Below are positions 7,005 to 10,336 of a stretch of DNA of 10,336 nt, in pieces. A program made the translations under genes and the position numbers. Source of the stretch: CAZHHH01 sp964532085 (GTDB lineage: Bacteria; Bacteroidota; Bacteroidia; Bacteroidales; Marinilabiliaceae); assembly GCA_964532085.1 (NCBI GenBank), contig CAZHHH010000098.1:1-10336 (forward strand). The letters run 5' to 3'. Position 1 is the stretch's first letter. Every line of letters begins with the position of its first letter. Under the pieces are notes generated by a model. That model was not told the origin of the DNA and did not search any database. It was given only the letters and a program-made list of their open reading frames with translations.

Positions 7005-7521
7005 TGAAGCTCTGACTATTAATTCGCTGTCTCTCTTAATCCATTGATCCCAGAATCTCCAACACACTTCGGACTGTCGTTTGTCTAAACGTCTCTCTTG
7101 ACTTCCGTGTCGTCTTGAGATGAAGGACTATGTTTCATGGGGGCTATCTTTATAAGCGCTTCAGCAATCTCAGCGTCGGCTTCCGGATCTCGTATTCGAA
7201 GGCCCCGTCCGTCAAGGCAGGAACGCAAAAGGCACCTGATAACAACACGAGAACGGACACCACGAATGCCATGCCCTGAACACACAACCCCGTATTACAC
7301 CAAGAAACCTTTGGCCTTCAAGAGATACTCACAGCGTCCTTTTGATGGCATTGTAGTGCTATTTCCGTCGTGTCTATATGTTCTCCTTCCTAAATACTGA
7401 AAAGAAACAGTCACTGCAACCCTTCGCCCTGTTACCGGGCTCTACGGAATATGATGGAGTAGGCCGGCTTCAACCCATAACATCACAACTGGAGGAGTTT
7501 AACGGTCTCATGAACTCATAC
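7005..7521. other. Gene-poor convergent region, no supported gene
   Basis: About 517 bases between the plus-strand regulator and the minus-strand ABC operon, which face each other. I see no hairpin with a T-run for either transcript; the best inverted repeat (GCCC/GGGC at about 7428-7442) is too weak. Short open frames occur on both strands. One, 7085..7285 on the minus strand (GTG start, 66 codons), has a protein-like acidic stretch (DPEADAEIAEALIKIAP) but an arginine-rich front, no ribosome site and a stop just upstream, so it might be a decayed gene end. The frame 7378..7569 (plus) runs into the end of the permease gene and resembles nothing I know. This is probably an old insertion or deletion scar between two modules. 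Confidence 0.5.
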
Positions 7522-8694
7522 TTAGAGATACGATACCCTCCGTTCTTTACTAAGAAGCAGCGTCACTGAGAAGATTGCTATGGCAAACCCCAACTGGATC
7601 AGAATGCTGCCGTAGATAGGGCGCAGGCTGTCGCCGGTGAACCTCGAAAGCTCGCTGATAGCATCATTCGCCCGGATGAACCAGTATGACGGCAGGAACT
7701 TGGCGACAACCAGCACAGACTTGCTCATGACTGTCTGCGGCACGAATACTCCGCCCAAGAAACTCATGCCCAAGGCAATTACGTTCATCGCTCCCGCTTG
7801 TGCGCCATAGCTCTTCACGGAGCTGCCTACCAGAAAACCAATTCCTGCGCATACAACGGCAAAGGCCAAAGTATTGAGGGCATATAACCCCGTCAGCCCG
7901 GAGGAAAGCAAACTCTTGCCGTGCAAGATGAAGCTGCCAAGCACAAGTATTCCCCAGCAACCTAAGGCGAACACTCCATGGCCGGCTGCAAGTTGCAACC
8001 TCATGCTTCTTTTCGGCAAAGGAGCGCACAGGTTGCGCATGTACAGATCCTTTTCGTTGAAGGCGATCATAATTGAGCTTACGCCTGTCATAATCATGGC
8101 GAGTAAAGCATAAGCGCAGTATGCATAGTAGTAAGAATACGGCCCATGCGAACTGGGGAGCCTGCCGAATGATCTCACAGTGACCGGAGTATCAACAGCC
8201 AAGTCAGCCATGGCGGCTGCAACCAACTGCGCCTCGTCTTTTTCTCCGCTGTACAGCCTGTGGAGCCTTACAGTATTGAGGAACTTGTCAATGTTCATGT
8301 CAACATAGAAGCTGCTGGTGGAATCAGGCACGATTACCTTCCGGATAGCGCAATCTTCGCCGGACATGAATGCATCTGAAAAGCCCGGTGGAATAATAGC
8401 AATGTACTCCACCTTACGATAGAAGAGCGCATCCTGAAGTTTTTCCTCGTCATCCGGATACGACACGAGCCGGCCGGTGCCGGCCAGGTAATCGACTAAA
8501 CCTTGCGCAAGCTCGGAATCGCCGTCCCTGTTAATCACAGTAACAGGGATTTTCGTCGGTTCAAAACTACTAATCGCAGTTTTCGGCGCTATGAAGGAGA
8601 AAAGCACCGCAAGCCCCATAAAGACACTGAGACTGATTGCCAAAGATATGGCCGAACCACGCATAACCTTAAAATAGGCCTTAAATACTTGCAT
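7522..8694 (-). CDS. ABC-2 type transporter permease (second permease of the operon)
   Basis: A 390-residue membrane protein with the ABC-2_membrane_3 layout. There is one N-terminal membrane segment (about 14-36), a large extracytoplasmic domain (about 40-185, beginning with PVTVINRDGDSELAQGL), then five segments near 187-211, 235-257, 270-290, 297-318 and 362-382. The late SFLGGVFVP and FLPSYWFIRAND region is typical of these exporters (YhgE/NatB/drug-efflux type). It would form the membrane channel with the upstream permease, powered by the ATPase at 9841..10336. ATG at 8694 has AGGAGG seven bases upstream, and the gene overlaps the end of the previous permease by 14 bases, so translation is coupled. 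No transcription terminator is visible after it. Substrate unknown: antimicrobial peptides, drugs, lipids or sodium are all known for the family. Confidence 0.87.
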   Translation of the reverse strand: MQVFKAYFKVMRGSAISLAISLSVFMGLAVLFSFIAPKTAISSFEPTKIPVTVINRDGDSELAQGLVDYLAGTGRLVSYPDDEEKLQDALFYRKVEYIAIIPPGFSDAFMSGEDCAIRKVIVPDSTSSFYVDMNIDKFLNTVRLHRLYSGEKDEAQLVAAAMADLAVDTPVTVRSFGRLPSSHGPYSYYYAYCAYALLAMIMTGVSSIMIAFNEKDLYMRNLCAPLPKRSMRLQLAAGHGVFALGCWGILVLGSFILHGKSLLSSGLTGLYALNTLAFAVVCAGIGFLVGSSVKSYGAQAGAMNVIALGMSFLGGVFVPQTVMSKSVLVVAKFLPSYWFIRANDAISELSRFTGDSLRPIYGSILIQLGFAIAIFSVTLLLSKERRVSYL

Positions 8695-9823
8695 ATCTCT
8701 CCCTCCTAAGCCGCATGAAACTTACCATACACATCACAGCAGAAATCAGGCACAACATCCCGATGTTAATAAAGAAGCGCCTGTGAGTGTCGAACACATA
8801 GAGGCTGTAGAATGCATCTGATATCAGAGCCGCCGGGTTGATGTAAGAGAGGACCGGTGCCTCACCGGCTATGATGTCTTTCACGTCAACCCACATCAAA
8901 CCCGCCAGGAAGCTCATGATCATGCTGGCGCCAATGAGAATCCCTATCTTTGCAGCCTCGCTCCCCCGGATGACCGTACCGATGAAGTTACCGAATGAGA
9001 CACCTGCGATACATCCTGCGAGACATGTAAGCAGTACGTAGCCTAGCTGGTTTCCGAAGCTAATTCCTAGTACGAACGCCAGGTACGCAAGGAGAATCAA
9101 CACCTCGGCAAAACTGACTACAAGGGCTGCTACAGCATCAGCCAGCACCATCTGCAGCTTGTGTGTAGGCGCTACACTGCGCCGCGCTCCCTGGGCGGAT
9201 AAATCAGCCTGAACGTCAACAGTGTTACTCAACCCCCAAAACGCGCTGTACATGCAAGCCATCGCAATTAAGGCATAGAAGTAAGCAAGCATGGTATCAG
9301 GCACCGCATCGGAAAACGATACTTGCTCAGTATGGCTTTTACGGTTTTCCAGGTCTCTAATGAGCTGCCGGGCAGCCCCTGGGTTCTTCGCAACTATGCC
9401 TGTAACTGTTTTGGCTGTATGCGCGTACTCGTCCAGAACCGCCTTGAGTATGCTTTGATTGATTCCCGACTGTCTCACTGTGAGCCCGATCTCATCGCAG
9501 ACAGTGATTATCCCGGCCACATCGCCTTTCTCGAGCAATCTCTCTGCTTCATTCTCATCAGCCAAAGTCAACTCAAGTATCTGATTTTCGCCTTCCTTCG
9601 ATAATGACTCCAGCACCTGTCGAAATGCGGCGTTCCCGCGATAGGCCTCGCCGTCTACGACGACAGTTTTGACTGGGTTGAACCCCTCCAGCTCTACCGT
9701 AAGATGGCCGAAGGCGAAGTAGAAGAGCGTCGCTAACAATAAGGGGAAGAGTAGCGTCCAGAAGACTGTCTCCTTATCACGTACCAGGCATTTCAACCGG
9801 TAGCCGAATACATGCATAAACAT
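8681..9823 (-). CDS. ABC-2 type transporter permease (first permease of the operon)
   Basis: A 380-residue protein with the same plan as its neighbour. One membrane segment lies at about 20-40, an extracytoplasmic domain at about 42-175 (KTVVVDGEAYRG, then a long acidic helix-rich part), and five further segments near 176-196, 223-252, 260-285, 291-312 and 350-370. Together with the 7522..8694 product it probably forms a heterodimeric membrane unit. The start used is ATG at 9823 with GGGGAGGG about ten bases upstream; ATG two codons later (9817), preceded by AAAGG, is equally possible. It begins 17 bases after the ATPase stop and overlaps the next gene by 14 bases, indicating one transcript. 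Its base composition is richer in G+C than that of the regulator gene. Confidence 0.87.
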   Translation of the reverse strand: MFMHVFGYRLKCLVRDKETVFWTLLFPLLLATLFYFAFGHLTVELEGFNPVKTVVVDGEAYRGNAAFRQVLESLSKEGENQILELTLADENEAERLLEKGDVAGIITVCDEIGLTVRQSGINQSILKAVLDEYAHTAKTVTGIVAKNPGAARQLIRDLENRKSHTEQVSFSDAVPDTMLAYFYALIAMACMYSAFWGLSNTVDVQADLSAQGARRSVAPTHKLQMVLADAVAALVVSFAEVLILLAYLAFVLGISFGNQLGYVLLTCLAGCIAGVSFGNFIGTVIRGSEAAKIGILIGASMIMSFLAGLMWVDVKDIIAGEAPVLSYINPAALISDAFYSLYVFDTHRRFFINIGMLCLISAVMCMVSFMRLRRERYASI

Positions 9824-9840
9824 ACCTTTCGACCCTCCCC

Positions 9841-10336
9841 TCAGTCCCTGAGCTGCCTGCCGGTAATCTCAAGGAACACATCGTTTAGAGTTGGCTGCTC
9901 TGAGAAGACCCTGTTGAACGAGATATCGTGTGATTTCAAGTAATCAAGCAGGTTCAAGAGGTTATGCTGGCCTCCGTCGTAATTGACTAAGAGACGATCG
10001 TCTGAATAGTGTGCCCGCGCCACGTGGGGCAACTGCCGGATCCGGGCCAGGTCATCAGTTTCCAGCATATACATTTCTACGCTGATTGTCTCTCCGTGGT
10101 TGATCATGGCTTTAAGCTCTTCCGCCGTGCCTCTGGCCAATGTCTTCCCCTTATCCATGATTACGATACGGCTGCATAGCTGTTCGACCTCTTCCATGTA
10201 GTGTGAAGTATATACTACTGTAGCGCCTCCCCGGTTAAGCTCCCGAATCCCCTCGAGAATGCTGTTTCGGCTCTGCGGATCTACTCCAACCGTGGGTTCA
10301 TCAAGTATTAGAAGCTTCGGCTTGTGGGCTATGCCA
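9841..10336 (-). CDS. ABC transporter ATP-binding protein, 5' part outside the window
   Basis: The last 165 codons (stop included) of a NatA/DrrA-type ATPase; the start, Walker A and signature motifs lie beyond base 10336. The open frame runs from the window edge, not from the internal Met at 10197. Visible in order: Walker B with the D-loop (LLILDEPTVGVDPQSR), the switch histidine in TSHYMEEVE, the strand IVIMDKGKTLARGTAEELK, and a C-terminal DUF4162-like domain ending PTLNDVFLEITGRQLRD, a hallmark ending of drug/peptide-exporter ATPases. It hydrolyses ATP on the cytoplasmic face to drive the two ABC-2 permeases encoded directly downstream. Key residues in the visible part are intact. Confidence 0.93.
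   Translation of the reverse strand, partial: GIAHKPKLLILDEPTVGVDPQSRNSILEGIRELNRGGATVVYTSHYMEEVEQLCSRIVIMDKGKTLARGTAEELKAMINHGETISVEMYMLETDDLARIRQLPHVARAHYSDDRLLVNYDGGQHNLLNLLDYLKSHDISFNRVFSEQPTLNDVFLEITGRQLRD

Noticed and set aside
7427..7443. GCCC...GGGC inverted repeat as a terminator for the ABC operon
   Set aside because: Only four base pairs with a seven-base loop and no T-run on either strand.
7137..7569. Plus-strand frames 7137..7400 and 7378..7569 as small genes
   Set aside because: No recognisable domain and no well-spaced ribosome site; the first is serine/arginine-rich by composition and the second runs antisense into the permease gene.
7664..8029. Minus-strand 121-codon frame inside the second permease gene
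   Set aside because: Out-of-frame shadow of the permease gene, rich in Arg, Cys and Trp as expected from a shifted reading.

Overview
The window most likely comes from a low-to-medium GC Bacillota (clostridial-type) chromosome. Nearly every gene has a strong purine-rich Shine-Dalgarno site (AAGGAGG, GAGGTGAT, GGGAGG, AGGAGG), and it encodes a PucR/CdaR-type regulator of a kind common in Firmicutes. No rRNA, tRNA, CRISPR array, insertion sequence or integrase was seen.

Left part (30..5131, minus strand): four genes that look like a small-molecule catabolic locus. In transcription order they are a metallo-beta-lactamase-fold hydrolase (4139..5131), a multi-pass membrane protein with a clear internal duplication (2834..4027), a metal-dependent amidohydrolase (1276..2637) and an M20-family metallo-amidase/deacylase (30..1157). 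The first three read as one operon closed by a good rho-independent terminator (1208..1242, minus). The M20 gene lies just beyond that terminator, so it is reached by readthrough or has its own promoter.

Centre (5132..7004): a 295-bp divergent intergenic region separates this operon from a plus-strand PucR-family regulator (5436..7004). It holds an inverted pair of near-identical elements, a short inverted repeat and two CTTTGG-containing sites, all plausible operator material. Inference: the regulator controls both itself and the hydrolase operon, probably in response to a nitrogenous or cyclic-amide compound. The membrane protein would import it, the amidohydrolase would open a cyclic amide or remove an acyl group, the M20 enzyme would release an amino acid or amine, and the MBL enzyme would act on a related ester, lactone or phosphate. 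The substrate cannot be read from the sequence.

Region 7005..7521 has no convincing gene. It separates the catabolic module from a higher-GC minus-strand ABC-2 export operon (7522..10336) made of an ATPase (5' part outside the window) followed by two related permeases, a typical drug, peptide or lipid efflux layout. The two modules look functionally unrelated.
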